Positions 35,041 to 44,717 are shown, counted from the first letter of the stretch. The stretch: 64,000 nt of DNA from Flagellimonas okinawensis (GCF_029194005.1 NZ_JARFVA010000007.1:124001-188000); one strand, 5' to 3'. The notes: generated by a model not told the origin, from the sequence alone. Numbers and translations: made by a program.

Positions 35041-36144
35041 ATGAAGCATCTTTTATTCTTGATCATCGGTTCAATATTGATCATTGGTTGTTCATCGGAT
35101 GATGGAGCAAACAATCCTGAACCTAACCCAATTCCTGAAGAAAGCGAATTATATTTCCCAACCATTGGAAGCAATGAATGGGAGACCATTTCTCCATCAG
35201 AACTGTCTTGGAATACCAATGCCGAAGACGATTTACGCGTGTTTTTAGATGAAAAAGGCACCGATGGCTTTATGATACTCAAAGAGGGGAAAATTGTCGT
35301 GGAATGGTATTTTGGTGATTTTACGGCAAATGACAACCATTCTTGGAACTCGGCCGGCAAAACTTTGACCGCAATGACCGTGGGCATTGCACAGGCCGAA
35401 GGGTTTCTCTCGATTGAAAACTCATCACAAGACTATTTGGGGGAAGGGTGGTCCATGCTCACCCCGGAACAGGAGGCCGACATTACGGTACGACATCATT
35501 TGACCATGACCACTGGTCTGGATTATACGGTGGACGACCCTTTTTGTTATGATCAAGAATGTTTGCTCTATAAAAATGAACCGGGCACTTTTTGGTATTA
35601 TCACAATGCGGCCTATACCATTTTGGACCAAATGGTCACCAATGCAACCGGAACTGATTTCCGACAGTATTCCTATCAAAAGATCAGGGACAGGATTGGA
35701 ATGCAAGGGGCTTGGGTCAAGGTCGGATACAACAATCTCTTCTTTAGCAATACACGGAGCATGGCTCGTTTTGGCCTGCTTTGCTTGAATCAAGGCATCT
35801 GGGACGGCGAGGAAATCTTAACGGACAAATCCTATTTTACTGAAATGACCAATACCTCCCAGGACCTAAACCCCTCCTACGGGTATTTATGGTGGTTGAA
35901 TGGCAAAAGTGGATTTAAAGCTCCCGGTTCGGAAGCCAATTTTCAAGGGGAGCTCATTCCCAATGCACCTAGTGACCTTATAGCCGGACTTGGTGCATTT
36001 GATCAAAAGTTATATCTGGTCCCCAGTAAAGATTTGGTCATTGTTCGCTTGGGTGACGATGCTGGTGAAGGCCAATTGGCGTCTTCTAGCTTCGACAATC
36101 AGCTTTGGGAAAAACTCAATGCCTTTATGAATCAATCTTTATAA
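35041..36144 (+). CDS. Serine hydrolase lipoprotein (beta-lactamase class C / PBP-like)
   Basis: About 367 aa from the ATG at 35041; the frame opens at 35002, but the later start gives a clean lipoprotein signal with lipobox IIGCSS. The active-site SxxK is SAGK and the YxN motif is YHN, both in the right order and spacing for class C beta-lactamase/D-alanyl-peptidase folds. The role is probably hydrolysis of a peptide or ester in the periplasm; beta-lactam resistance need not be involved. It converges with the amidase gene, overlapping by 13 bp. Confidence 0.88.
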   Translation: MKHLLFLIIGSILIIGCSSDDGANNPEPNPIPEESELYFPTIGSNEWETISPSELSWNTNAEDDLRVFLDEKGTDGFMILKEGKIVVEWYFGDFTANDNHSWNSAGKTLTAMTVGIAQAEGFLSIENSSQDYLGEGWSMLTPEQEADITVRHHLTMTTGLDYTVDDPFCYDQECLLYKNEPGTFWYYHNAAYTILDQMVTNATGTDFRQYSYQKIRDRIGMQGAWVKVGYNNLFFSNTRSMARFGLLCLNQGIWDGEEILTDKSYFTEMTNTSQDLNPSYGYLWWLNGKSGFKAPGSEANFQGELIPNAPSDLIAGLGAFDQKLYLVPSKDLVIVRLGDDAGEGQLASSSFDNQLWEKLNAFMNQSL

Positions 36145-37793
36145 AGTTCCGGGATTTTCCTGACATTGGTCAATTCCTCAAAAGCTTTACCGATACGCAG
36201 TAAATGTGCTTCGGAAAATGGTTTTCCGATAAAGGTCAGACTTCGTGGTTCACCATTGGTCCTGTATCCCATCGGAATTGTTAGGGCGGGATATTCGGCC
36301 ACTGCTGCATAACCCGCATGATAATTGTTGATACTCAACACGGCATCGAGGTCTTGTTCCTCCATGATCTTAAAGAACGCACGACCCGATTCCTTTAAAT
36401 CGGTTTTTATTCTTTCAAATTGTTCCGTACTGGTCGTATCGGCCAAGATACCATCTAAACGAGCTTGGCCATATGGTATCCTAACCAAGGAATCCTGTTG
36501 GTTAAAGGCTACGACATCTTCTACAGATTCCACTTTAACGGCATCTTTGTTTTTAACTTGTGACTTTAGATAGGCGGGCAAATCTTGCTCCATATCCAAA
36601 TTCAACAGAGTTGTAAAACCTTCCAAAGGGATATCCTCAGGTTCAAATTCTACGATTTGAGCTCCAGCTTCCCTCAAAGCATCCACATTGGAAGCATAAA
36701 TCGAATCACGTTCCATCAAGTTTTTCATCACTCCCAAACGAATTTCAGTAAGGGATTCCGGATTCATCCAAGCAGATAAAATGCCCGGTTCGGCACTGAC
36801 CGATTTATAATCGGCTTCATCTTTTCCGAGCAAGGCATCCAGTAGGATGGCATTATCGGTCACATTCTTGGTCATCGGGCCAGGTGTATCCAAGGTACTG
36901 GAAATAGGAACTATTCCCGTTCGGCTCAACAGACCAATGGTAGGTTTTAGGCCCACCACCGAATTTTGACTTGATGGCGACAGGATGGATCCCGAGGTCT
37001 CTGTACCTATCGCGCCTACAGCGTAGTTCGCGGCAGTGGATGTTCCGCTACCTGCACTTGACCCCCCAGTATCGAACATCCTTCTGCCATAAGGGTTTAA
37101 GGTCTGTCCCCCTACGGCGCTTTGACCATTTGGACAAACCCCACAGATAAAATTGGCCCACTCACTTAAATTGACCTTGCCCAAAATAAGGGCACCTTTT
37201 TTCTTCAAACGCTCCACTATAAAAGCATCATCGGTTTGATTCTCTTTCAAAGCAATGGCGCCTGCCGTAGTGTTCATTTCCGAAGTTCCGATATTATCCT
37301 TCAATAAAATCGGCATTCCATAGATCGGGTGATGTATTTCCTTGGTTTCATCAAGCTGACGCGCCTCTTCCAGCACATTGGCATTCAATGCAATAACCGT
37401 GTTCAGTGTTGTATTATTGGGCAGTTCGTACTTATAAATACGGTGGAGATAAAACAGTACCAAATCTTCATACGTAAAAGTGCCGTGGTCAATATGGGAT
37501 TGAATGGTCGGTATATCCTGCTCCAAAACCAAAGGTTTCATCCTTTCATATTGTGCTTCGGTAAATTGCGATACTTCATCATATAGCGGCAAAAACACTT
37601 CGTTTTTGTCCAGTACTTTACTTTGGATGAACTTATAGCGCATTCTGGGATTTTCATTGTCCTTGCTTTCGGCTACCTGGGCCGAATCATTATAGGCTTC
37701 CCAAATAACCTTTTCATCCTGGGATTCTATATTTTTTGGCTTACATGAAAAGAGGACCGATACCAGAAAGGAACACAATAAAAACCTGTACAT
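36132..37793 (-). CDS. Amidase-signature family hydrolase (lipoprotein)
   Basis: 553 aa. It carries a lipoprotein signal with lipobox LFSC (C17). The amidase signature Ser-cisSer-Lys triad is visible: the lysine in GMPILLKDNIG, the Ser-rich GGSSAGSGTSTA, and the ETSGSILSPSS segment. It would hydrolyse a C-N amide bond in the periplasm; the substrate is not evident. ftsY lies immediately upstream on the same strand (8-bp gap), so it may be read through from the ftsY promoter. Confidence 0.9.
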   Translation of the reverse strand: MYRFLLCSFLVSVLFSCKPKNIESQDEKVIWEAYNDSAQVAESKDNENPRMRYKFIQSKVLDKNEVFLPLYDEVSQFTEAQYERMKPLVLEQDIPTIQSHIDHGTFTYEDLVLFYLHRIYKYELPNNTTLNTVIALNANVLEEARQLDETKEIHHPIYGMPILLKDNIGTSEMNTTAGAIALKENQTDDAFIVERLKKKGALILGKVNLSEWANFICGVCPNGQSAVGGQTLNPYGRRMFDTGGSSAGSGTSTAANYAVGAIGTETSGSILSPSSQNSVVGLKPTIGLLSRTGIVPISSTLDTPGPMTKNVTDNAILLDALLGKDEADYKSVSAEPGILSAWMNPESLTEIRLGVMKNLMERDSIYASNVDALREAGAQIVEFEPEDIPLEGFTTLLNLDMEQDLPAYLKSQVKNKDAVKVESVEDVVAFNQQDSLVRIPYGQARLDGILADTTSTEQFERIKTDLKESGRAFFKIMEEQDLDAVLSINNYHAGYAAVAEYPALTIPMGYRTNGEPRSLTFIGKPFSEAHLLRIGKAFEELTNVRKIPELYKD

Positions 37794-37801
37794 GGGAAAC
37801 T

Positions 37802-38758
37802 TTATATGTTAAAAAATGAATCTACGAACTCATGTTTATTGAACACTTGAAGATCTTCGATACCTTCTCCTACACCTATATATTTTACGGGTATCTTGAA
37901 CTGGTCGGAAATACCGATGACCACCCCGCCTTTGGCCGTTCCATCCAACTTGGTAACCGCCAGACTGGTCACTTCGGTGGCCTTTGTAAATTGTTTGGCC
38001 TGTTCAAATGCATTCTGCCCTGTAGATCCGTCCAACACCAACAGTACATCGTGCGGTGCATCGGGCACCACTTTTTGCATAACACGCTTTACCTTGGATA
38101 GCTCGTTCATCAAGTTCACCTTATTGTGCAAACGACCCGCAGTATCCACCAAGACCACATCCGCCTTTTCTGCCACGGCCGAATTCAAAGTATCGAATGC
38201 GACCGAAGCGGGATCACTTCCCATTTTTTGTTTTACGATGGGAACATCCACGCGCTTCGCCCAGACTTCCAACTGATCTATTGCTGCGGCACGGAAAGTG
38301 TCCGCGGCCCCCAAGACTACTTTAAAGCCTTTGTTCTTGAATTGATGGGCCAGTTTCCCTATCGTGGTCGTTTTGCCCACTCCGTTAACACCAACGACCA
38401 TGATTACATAGGGCTTTTTATCCTTTGGCACCGTAATTTCGCTATCCTCACCGGAATTTGTCTCGGAAAGTAAGCCTGAAATCTCTTCTCGAAGAATGGT
38501 ATTGAGTTCGTCCGTGCCCATGTATTTGTCACGGGAAACACGTTCTTCGATGCGCTCGATTATTTTTAGCGTAGTATTTACGCCTACATCGGAAGTCACC
38601 AGTACCTCTTCCAGATTATCGAGTACTTCATCATCCACTTTGGATTTGCCGGCGACGGCTTTTCCAAGTTTTCCAAAGAAACTGGTCTTTGATTTTTCCA
38701 GACCCTTGTCCAAGGTCTCTTTTTTATCCTTTGAAAATATATTTTTGAATAGGCTCAT
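37802..38758 (-). CDS. ftsY: Signal recognition particle receptor FtsY
   Basis: About 318 aa from the ATG at 38758 (MSLFKNIF); the frame opens 33 bp earlier but this start matches the family and the -7 element. The NG domain is intact: P-loop GVNGVGKTTT, DTAGR, and TKLDGTAKGG. It docks SRP-ribosome complexes to the SecYEG translocon. In related genomes it follows rpmB-rpmG-DUF4295; here 2.2 kb containing a secreted protein gene on the other strand intervenes. Confidence 0.96.
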   Translation of the reverse strand: MSLFKNIFSKDKKETLDKGLEKSKTSFFGKLGKAVAGKSKVDDEVLDNLEEVLVTSDVGVNTTLKIIERIEERVSRDKYMGTDELNTILREEISGLLSETNSGEDSEITVPKDKKPYVIMVVGVNGVGKTTTIGKLAHQFKNKGFKVVLGAADTFRAAAIDQLEVWAKRVDVPIVKQKMGSDPASVAFDTLNSAVAEKADVVLVDTAGRLHNKVNLMNELSKVKRVMQKVVPDAPHDVLLVLDGSTGQNAFEQAKQFTKATEVTSLAVTKLDGTAKGGVVIGISDQFKIPVKYIGVGEGIEDLQVFNKHEFVDSFFNI

Positions 38759-38779
38759 CCTGTGATCTTTGAGAATGGT

Positions 38780-38787
38780 CAAAGATA
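38780..38787 (-). promoter_or_regulatory. -7 promoter element of ftsY
   Basis: The minus strand reads TATCTTTG, an exact TAnnTTTG match, 21 bp before the ftsY start. No clear -33 box at the usual spacing. Confidence 0.5.
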
Positions 38788-38983
38788 GCAAAGTAAGGGG
38801 AGTTTTGTTCGGTCAATTTTCAGTAAAAACATGTTGGAACAGAAGGGATTGCACCTTTGTTCAATTACCTATACCTCAGTCATACAATGTTTTACCCATT
38901 AAACACTTCACTACACAACAAAATTTGCCGTAAAAGCCGTATTCCTGGTTACTTTTACCCAACATCCAACTACAACGATTGAG

Positions 38984-40867
38984 ATGAACCTATCAACAAA
39001 CAAACTATTTTTCATTCTATTGGTCTTCAACATTATATCCGTTGCGGCCCAAGAAACGTTTTCCGACAACTTTAGTTCCGTCTCTTATTCCAATAACAAC
39101 GGTTCGCAGAACTGGTCCACCGATTGGTTGGAGTATAATGACAACAACAACCCTGCAAATGGTTATATAAGCATCAATGACAATGAGTTAAGGTTTCGAT
39201 ATATTTGGTCGGAGAATATAAGGCGATCTGCAGATTTAAGTCCTTATTACACAGCTTCATTATCTTTTGATTGGAGAACTAACAGTCTTGAATCCGGTGA
39301 AACACTGGCCATTCAAGTGTCGAGCGACGGCACGAATTTTACCACATTGGATACGTTTGCAGGAACACAGAGCGGAACGTTCAATCAAGATATATCCGCA
39401 TATATTTCCAGTAATACAACTATTCGTTTTAGAAAAGGAGGAAATGATTGGTCAGGTAACGATGATCGTACTTATATTGACAATATTAACATATCAACAA
39501 CATCGGTGCCTCAAACGGATACGGATGGGGATGGCATCATAGATGTGGTGGACTTGGATGACGACAACGACGGTATTACGGATGAGGAGGAATACTGCTC
39601 TTCAATCAATGCCTCCTTCCTGACTTCTTCCGATGTAGGAGAAAGATCTATTGTAATCAACCATAGCGATACAGGTTATTTGAGGCTCGATTTTTCTTCT
39701 ATGGACAACTCCTTCCAACTGGATATCAATGGAACAACGGTCCATCCTTCCGTATTGGAATTCGAGAACGGTGCATTGGATGCAGGGGACGAATATTTTG
39801 TATTTCAATCGGACGGTAGCTTTATAAACCAGCCGTGGGTAGCCAACTCCAATGGTATACCCAGATTGCGCCTAATCGTGAACGAATTTGGCGAAATCAA
39901 CCTATATGGAAGCAGAAATACCACTTCAACTTCTCTCGAACTTATGGAAGCCCAAGGGGGCACCCCGTTCAATACGATTGCATGGGTACCGGGCAACAAC
40001 AATACCTTTACATTGACCAACCAACAAGGTCCGGGGCCAGAAGGTTTCACCGGGGAACTCTTCGCAAGTTCCATATGTGATACGGATAGTGACGGCATCA
40101 GTAATCATCTGGACCTGGATTCGGACAATGATGGACTTTATGATATTATGGAGTCAGGTGTACTCGATGAAATCGGAGTTGCCGATGCCAACAACGATGG
40201 CATTATTGATGGGGCCATTTCTAGCTCGGGCACCAATGGCCTGTTCAACTCTATAGAGGATAACGACACCGTCTACGCTATTTTCAGTTATACCATTTTG
40301 GATTCCGATAGCGATGGAAACTATGACGCTTATACCCTTGACGCTGATGGTGATGGATGTCGTGATGTCGTGGAGTCTGGATTTACGGACGACAACGATG
40401 ATGGATATTTAGGGCCCGATCCCTTTATAGTGGACGCCAACGGATTGGTCACCACTGGTTCGGATGGTTATACCACACCATCGGACAATGATTCGAATGC
40501 GACCTATGATTTCAGGGAATTTGGATCGGTTCCAACCATAACATCCCAGCCTATAAATGTAACAACATGCCCTGGTTGCACTACCACTCTATCGGCCAGT
40601 GTTACGGCAGACCAATTGCAGTGGCAATATTACAATGGGAGTTCCTGGGAAAACCTGATAGATTCGGGACTATACTCGGGAACTGCCACGAACACGCTTA
40701 CCATAACCAACCCCACACCCAACCAAAACAATTTTCAATTTCGTTTGATTACCAGTAATGATTCCTTTGTATGCGGGACGACCATATCGGATACGGCCAG
40801 CTTGATGATACGGGTAAACACCGTGGTCAGCAACCGAAGAATTACCTATCGGGTCAATAAGAATTGA
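38984..40867 (+). CDS. Secreted protein with calcium-binding (TSP3-like) repeats and Ig-like domain
   Basis: 627 aa. A signal peptide is followed by a beta-rich domain (about residues 25-170), then Asp-rich repeats of the thrombospondin-3/OmpA calcium type (DTDGDGIIDVVDLDDDNDG near 178-200, further copies near 365-395 and 440-490), and an Ig-like domain (about 515-610). It likely sits on or outside the cell surface with bound Ca2+. No typical T9SS C-terminal sorting domain is visible: the protein ends in a short basic tail (NRRITYR near the C-terminus). It lies alone on the plus strand between ftsY and the ribosomal group, in an opposite orientation. Confidence 0.8.
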   Translation: MNLSTNKLFFILLVFNIISVAAQETFSDNFSSVSYSNNNGSQNWSTDWLEYNDNNNPANGYISINDNELRFRYIWSENIRRSADLSPYYTASLSFDWRTNSLESGETLAIQVSSDGTNFTTLDTFAGTQSGTFNQDISAYISSNTTIRFRKGGNDWSGNDDRTYIDNINISTTSVPQTDTDGDGIIDVVDLDDDNDGITDEEEYCSSINASFLTSSDVGERSIVINHSDTGYLRLDFSSMDNSFQLDINGTTVHPSVLEFENGALDAGDEYFVFQSDGSFINQPWVANSNGIPRLRLIVNEFGEINLYGSRNTTSTSLELMEAQGGTPFNTIAWVPGNNNTFTLTNQQGPGPEGFTGELFASSICDTDSDGISNHLDLDSDNDGLYDIMESGVLDEIGVADANNDGIIDGAISSSGTNGLFNSIEDNDTVYAIFSYTILDSDSDGNYDAYTLDADGDGCRDVVESGFTDDNDDGYLGPDPFIVDANGLVTTGSDGYTTPSDNDSNATYDFREFGSVPTITSQPINVTTCPGCTTTLSASVTADQLQWQYYNGSSWENLIDSGLYSGTATNTLTITNPTPNQNNFQFRLITSNDSFVCGTTISDTASLMIRVNTVVSNRRITYRVNKN

Positions 40868-40884
40868 TTTCTGGGCATAAAAAA

Positions 40885-40906
40885 AGCCGCTAAAAGCGGC
40901 TCTAAT
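40885..40906. terminator. Bidirectional terminator
   Basis: AGCCGC (40885-40890) pairs with AGCGGCT (GCGGCT at 40896-40901), flanked by A-run upstream and T-rich sequence downstream; serves the DUF4295 gene on the minus strand and probably the secreted protein gene on the plus strand. Confidence 0.75.
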
Positions 40907-40930
40907 ATTTTTTAAGGGATGCTACCCTTC

Positions 40931-41083
40931 TTATTTACTGTTCAACCAGTCGTTTACCATTTCTGGAGCCATTACGGACTCTACAAAAGTGTAAGCACCT
41001 GTTTTTGGTGATTTAACCATTTTGATGGCCTTTGTCAACCTTTTTGAAGACGACTGAAGTGTTGCTACTGTTTTCTTTGCCAT
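40931..41083 (-). CDS. DUF4295 family small protein
   Basis: 50 aa, too short for most gene callers, read from the minus strand: it begins MAKKTVATLQ and ends VNDWLNSK. Basic N-terminal half, family restricted to Bacteroidota and conserved next to L33/L28 genes, suggesting a ribosome-associated role, though the function is unproven. It starts 38 bp after the rpmG stop. Confidence 0.85.
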   Translation of the reverse strand: MAKKTVATLQSSSKRLTKAIKMVKSPKTGAYTFVESVMAPEMVNDWLNSK

Positions 41084-41121
41084 GGCTTATATTTTTTGCC
41101 CTTTACTTGGTAAAAAGCGTA

Positions 41122-41304
41122 TTACTTAATTTCTTTATGAACGGTCATTCGCTTAAGGATAGGATTGTACTTTTTGATTTCCATCCTATCTGGCGTGTTC
41201 TTTTTGTTCTTGGTGGTAATATACCTAGAAGTACCTGGCATACCAGATTCTTTGTGTTCTGTACACTCTAAAATTACCTGAACCCTATTTCCTTTCTTTG
41301 CCAT
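41122..41304 (-). CDS. rpmG: 50S ribosomal protein L33
   Basis: 60 aa, basic, with the L33 core ILECTEHKE and [12 protein letters not shown], ending [11 protein letters not shown]. The usual CxxC pairs of the zinc form are absent (only one Cys is seen), so this is a zinc-independent type. Component of the large subunit E-site region. It is cotranscribed with rpmB 28 bp upstream. Confidence 0.95.
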   Translation of the reverse strand: MAKKGNRVQVILECTEHKESGMPGTSRYITTKNKKNTPDRMEIKKYNPILKRMTVHKEIK

Positions 41305-41332
41305 TGTATTGTACTTAAAATGCTTTTACAAC

Positions 41333-41560
41333 TTACTTTTTGGAATTGATTTCCTTCAAGACAGCAGAGATTCCTTTTTTGTTGATGATTTTCAACCCAC
41401 GGGCAGATACGTTCAAGGTTACCCAACGATCTTCCTCAGGAATATAAAATCTCTTCTTGGAGATATTTGAATCAAATCTCCTTTTTGTCTTATTGATAGA
41501 AAAGGAAACGTTGTTTCCAAACATCACCTTTTTTCCTGTTACTTCACAAACTTTAGACAT
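41333..41560 (-). CDS. rpmB: 50S ribosomal protein L28
   Basis: 75 aa with the L28 hallmark start MSKVCEVTGKKVMFGNNVS and NKTKRRFDSN. It is the first gene of the rpmB-rpmG-DUF4295 operon and has the best -33/-7 promoter in the window. Confidence 0.96.
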   Translation of the reverse strand: MSKVCEVTGKKVMFGNNVSFSINKTKRRFDSNISKKRFYIPEEDRWVTLNVSARGLKIINKKGISAVLKEINSKK

Positions 41561-41594
41561 CTCCCTAACTATTTGAGTGATTTTATTGAGGCTG

Positions 41595-41626
41595 CAAATT
41601 TATACCATTTTAATGGGACGTACAAA
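41595..41626 (-). promoter_or_regulatory. -33/-7 promoter of rpmB operon
   Basis: On the minus strand TTTG (41623-41626) is followed after 20 bp by TAAATTTG (41595-41602), matching the Bacteroidota -33 and -7 consensus exactly. The element ends 34 bp before the rpmB start. Confidence 0.75.
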
Positions 41627-41634
41627 ATTCTTTT

Positions 41635-42885
41635 TCAGAAATTTAAAATTTCTTTGTACAATAGCTCAAAAGCCTTGTTCACAGACTTTTTCACGACCCT
41701 TTCACGGTGTCTTCCCATGGTGAATTTTTGTGCAAAAGTACCTTTTGGAGTACTTATCCCTATATAAACGGTACCCACATCGGCATCGGAATCCCCTTTG
41801 GTGGGGCCTGCGTTACCTGTTGTAGCTATGGCAAAGTCACTGTTCAGTTTGGTTTTCACATTCTCGGCCATGGCAACGGCAACAGCTTCACTTACCACGG
41901 AATGCTCATCGATCAATTCTCGGGGAACCTCAAGTACATTGACTTTGGCCTCGGTGGCATAGCACACCATACTGCCCATAAAATAATTGGATGCACCGGG
42001 AACTGCCGTAATTCGTTCCGCAATGGCCCCGCCCGTAAAACTTTCCGCAGTGGACAAGGTCAGTCCTTTATCGGTCAATAAAGTACCTATCTGTTTTTCC
42101 ACTCTGCCGTCTTCCTCTTCCTCACCATATATGATATCACCGATCAAGGGGTACAATTTTTCAACTTGCTCTTCTATTCCTGCCATCAACGTTTCCTTAT
42201 CGTTCCCTTTGGCGGAAAGTCTTAATCGAACACTGCCCAAATTGGGCAAATAGGCAAACTTGATGTACGAAGGCAAATTATTTTCCCAGTCCTCCAACTT
42301 CTCGGCCACGGCACTCTCTCCCATACCATAGGTCACTATGGTCTTGTGGACGATGTGCGGGCGATCATATTCCTCCACGATTTTGGGCAATACGGATTTG
42401 GCCATCAAATTCTTCATCTCGTATGGCACACCAGGAAGGGAAACAAAGGCGGTCTCCCCTTTTTTGATCCAGATACCGGGTGCTGTTCCGAACTCGTTGT
42501 GCAAAACAGTGGCCTTGGAAGGCACCATGGCCTGCTCCCTGTTCAAATCGGATATCGGGGTGGTAATATACTTTTTGAAAAGTTCTTCGATATGGCCAAG
42601 TACCGCATCGTCCCGAACCAATCGATCATCAAAAAACTCACAAATGGCATGTTTGGTAATATCATCCTTTGTGGGTCCCAGACCGCCGGTAACAATTACT
42701 ACCGATGAACGCTCGCCGGCTTCCTTAAATGCTTTCAATATATGCTCCCTATCATCTTGTATGGAAGTGATCTGATATACCGAAACACCTATTTTATTGA
42801 GCTCTTTGGAAATGAATGCCGAATTGGAGTCTACGATTTGTCCAATAAGGATTTCATCGCCAATGGTGATGATTTCAGCCTGCAT
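41635..42885 (-). CDS. cinA: CinA-family protein (nicotinamide-nucleotide amidase)
   Basis: 416 aa with both domains: N-terminal MoaB/COG1058 nucleotide-pyrophosphatase domain (GDEILIGQ) and C-terminal PncC amidase domain (TAESFTGG, catalytic Ser region). It recycles NMN produced by NAD-dependent DNA ligase. The Hpt gene ends 0 bp upstream of its start (adjacent codons), so it is in an operon. Confidence 0.93.
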   Translation of the reverse strand: MQAEIITIGDEILIGQIVDSNSAFISKELNKIGVSVYQITSIQDDREHILKAFKEAGERSSVVIVTGGLGPTKDDITKHAICEFFDDRLVRDDAVLGHIEELFKKYITTPISDLNREQAMVPSKATVLHNEFGTAPGIWIKKGETAFVSLPGVPYEMKNLMAKSVLPKIVEEYDRPHIVHKTIVTYGMGESAVAEKLEDWENNLPSYIKFAYLPNLGSVRLRLSAKGNDKETLMAGIEEQVEKLYPLIGDIIYGEEEEDGRVEKQIGTLLTDKGLTLSTAESFTGGAIAERITAVPGASNYFMGSMVCYATEAKVNVLEVPRELIDEHSVVSEAVAVAMAENVKTKLNSDFAIATTGNAGPTKGDSDADVGTVYIGISTPKGTFAQKFTMGRHRERVVKKSVNKAFELLYKEILNF

Positions 42886-43224
42886 TTATAGATCAAAGTC
42901 GTTTTTTAGTTCAGCGACCACTTGGTGGATGTCCTTTTTTAGGATGGGAAATATACCTTCAATCTCCTCCATGCTTCCAGTGGTCTTGCCCAAGGTCTCT
43001 ATTTCGAGGGCCTTGGCCCTTGTTTGCTCCATTCCCAAAATATCCACATTGGGCTTGATCTTGTGAGCAAGTTTATATATGTTCTCGTAGTCCTTACAGC
43101 TGATGGCTTTTTCCAGCCCTTCCAAATCTTCGGGAACTTCTTCCAAAAACACGGAAATTACAGATACGATGAAATCCTCATCTCCTTCTGCCATTTCATT
43201 TATCTTATCGAGGTTGTAAATCAT
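42886..43224 (-). CDS. Stand-alone Hpt (histidine phosphotransfer) protein
   Basis: 112 aa helical bundle with the phosphorylated histidine H54 in LAHKIKPN, the usual HxxK pattern. It would relay phosphate between a hybrid histidine kinase and a response regulator; neither lies in the window. It shares 1 bp with the FAH-family gene upstream (TAATG) and abuts cinA. Its partner is unknown. Confidence 0.82.
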   Translation of the reverse strand: MIYNLDKINEMAEGDEDFIVSVISVFLEEVPEDLEGLEKAISCKDYENIYKLAHKIKPNVDILGMEQTRAKALEIETLGKTTGSMEEIEGIFPILKKDIHQVVAELKNDFDL

Positions 43225-43835
43225 TATCTTACATTAATATCAAACATTCGCTCTCCTTCCAATGCCCCGACAAGGTAGTCATTTGGGCTTACTTTACCAA
43301 CACCGGCCGGGGTGCCCGTAAAGATGATGTCTCCTTTTTTCAACATAAAATAGGTGGATACATGGGCGATGATTTCATCTATCTTCCAAAGCATCAAGGA
43401 AGTATTCCCCTCTTGGACCACCTCGCCGTTTTTGGTCAAGGAAAAATCCATATGATCAAGATCTTTAAACTGATCCTTTGGCAACCATTTTCCTACCACA
43501 GCGGCTCCATCGAAGCCTTTTGCCTTTTCCCAGGGGAGTCCTTTTGATTTTAATTTGGACTGAAGGTCCCTTGCAGTAAAGTCGATGCCCAAGCCAACTT
43601 CATCGTAATACTTGTGGGCAAACTCCTTGGAGATATGTTTTCCGACCTTTTTGATTTTCACCAATACTTCCACTTCGTAGTGTACATCATTGGAAAATTC
43701 GGGAATGTAAAAATCCTGCTCCTTTGGCAGAATTGCGGAATCGGGCTTAATAAAGACCACGGGTTCTTCCGGACGTTCGTTGTTCAGTTCATTGATATGA
43801 TCTACGTAATTACGTCCAATACAAATCAGCTTCAT
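43224..43835 (-). CDS. Fumarylacetoacetate hydrolase (FAH) family protein
   Basis: 203 aa, the short FAH form. The metal-binding glutamates lie in the NDVHYEVEVLVKI region and the GTPAGVG motif is present near residue 175. Family members are acylpyruvate or fumarylpyruvate hydrolases or oxaloacetate decarboxylases; the substrate cannot be chosen from the sequence. It opens the FAH-hpt-cinA run. Confidence 0.88.
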   Translation of the reverse strand: MKLICIGRNYVDHINELNNERPEEPVVFIKPDSAILPKEQDFYIPEFSNDVHYEVEVLVKIKKVGKHISKEFAHKYYDEVGLGIDFTARDLQSKLKSKGLPWEKAKGFDGAAVVGKWLPKDQFKDLDHMDFSLTKNGEVVQEGNTSLMLWKIDEIIAHVSTYFMLKKGDIIFTGTPAGVGKVSPNDYLVGALEGERMFDINVR

Positions 43836-43870
43836 AAGTTGTCAATGGGGGTTAACGCTTATTGTTACTC

Positions 43871-44653
43871 TTAAAATTTATTGTTGAGCTTGCTCAGTTT
43901 TATCTGGGTCAGCACTTTCTTAGTGTACAGAGGAAAATCCGCGTTCAGGATCCAGCCAAAATAACCCGGCTCCTTCTCCATGACCTCATCCACTGTTTTG
44001 CCCTTGTGCTTTCCAAAGGAAAATACGGGTTCGTCGTTTTCATCCAGACCAATAAAACCGGCAAAATCAAGGTTCTGTTTTCTGGTGGTAAACTCAGATA
44101 GCTTCTTCACATCGTTCTCTAGTTCCGGATATCGCTCCAACTGCGCCAACAAGACCTCGTATGTGGCCATGGTATCCGCTTCGGCACTATGGGCATCGTT
44201 AAGGTCTTTGTCGCAATAGAACTTATAGGCCGCCTCCAGGGTCCTCTTCTCCATTTTATGAAAGATGGTCTGTACATCGACAGACACCATGCTCTTCATA
44301 TCAAAGTCCACATCGGCACGGAGCATTTCCTCGGCCAATAAGGGTATATCGAACCGATCGGAATTAAACCCTGCCAGATCACTGTCCCTGATCATGGCGT
44401 AAATGTCCTTTGACAATTGTTTGAACGTTGGCTCATTGGCCACTTTCTCATTGGATATCCCATGAATGGCCACAGTCTCCGGTGGAATCGGCATTTCCGG
44501 GTTTACCAACCAAGTTCGGCTCTCCTTGTTGCCATTTGGAAAAACCTTGAGAATCGAAATCTCCACTATTCTATCTTTGGCCACGTTGGTTCCCGTGGTC
44601 TCCAAATCGAAAAAGCAGATGGGTTTGGTCAATTGTAATTGCATATGGGACAT
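43871..44653 (-). CDS. 3'-5' exonuclease (DnaQ-like, DEDDh)
   Basis: 260 aa. ExoI FFDLETTG, ExoII in FNSDRFDIPLLAEE, and ExoIII in HSAEADTMATYEV (H-x-A-x-x-D) are all present in the N-terminal ~170 residues. The C-terminal ~80 residues (FSFGKHKGKTVDEVM) match a small domain often added to such exonucleases. Function: DNA trimming, probably repair or the proofreading-like role; it is not the polymerase III epsilon of E. coli length. Start at 44653, with an alternative ATG 9 bp later. Confidence 0.88.
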   Translation of the reverse strand: MSHMQLQLTKPICFFDLETTGTNVAKDRIVEISILKVFPNGNKESRTWLVNPEMPIPPETVAIHGISNEKVANEPTFKQLSKDIYAMIRDSDLAGFNSDRFDIPLLAEEMLRADVDFDMKSMVSVDVQTIFHKMEKRTLEAAYKFYCDKDLNDAHSAEADTMATYEVLLAQLERYPELENDVKKLSEFTTRKQNLDFAGFIGLDENDEPVFSFGKHKGKTVDEVMEKEPGYFGWILNADFPLYTKKVLTQIKLSKLNNKF

Positions 44654-44717
44654 TTTAATTCAAATTCACTTGGTTTCTAAATTAACAATAGTGAAAGGAA
44701 CAAGCGGTTATTTTCTG

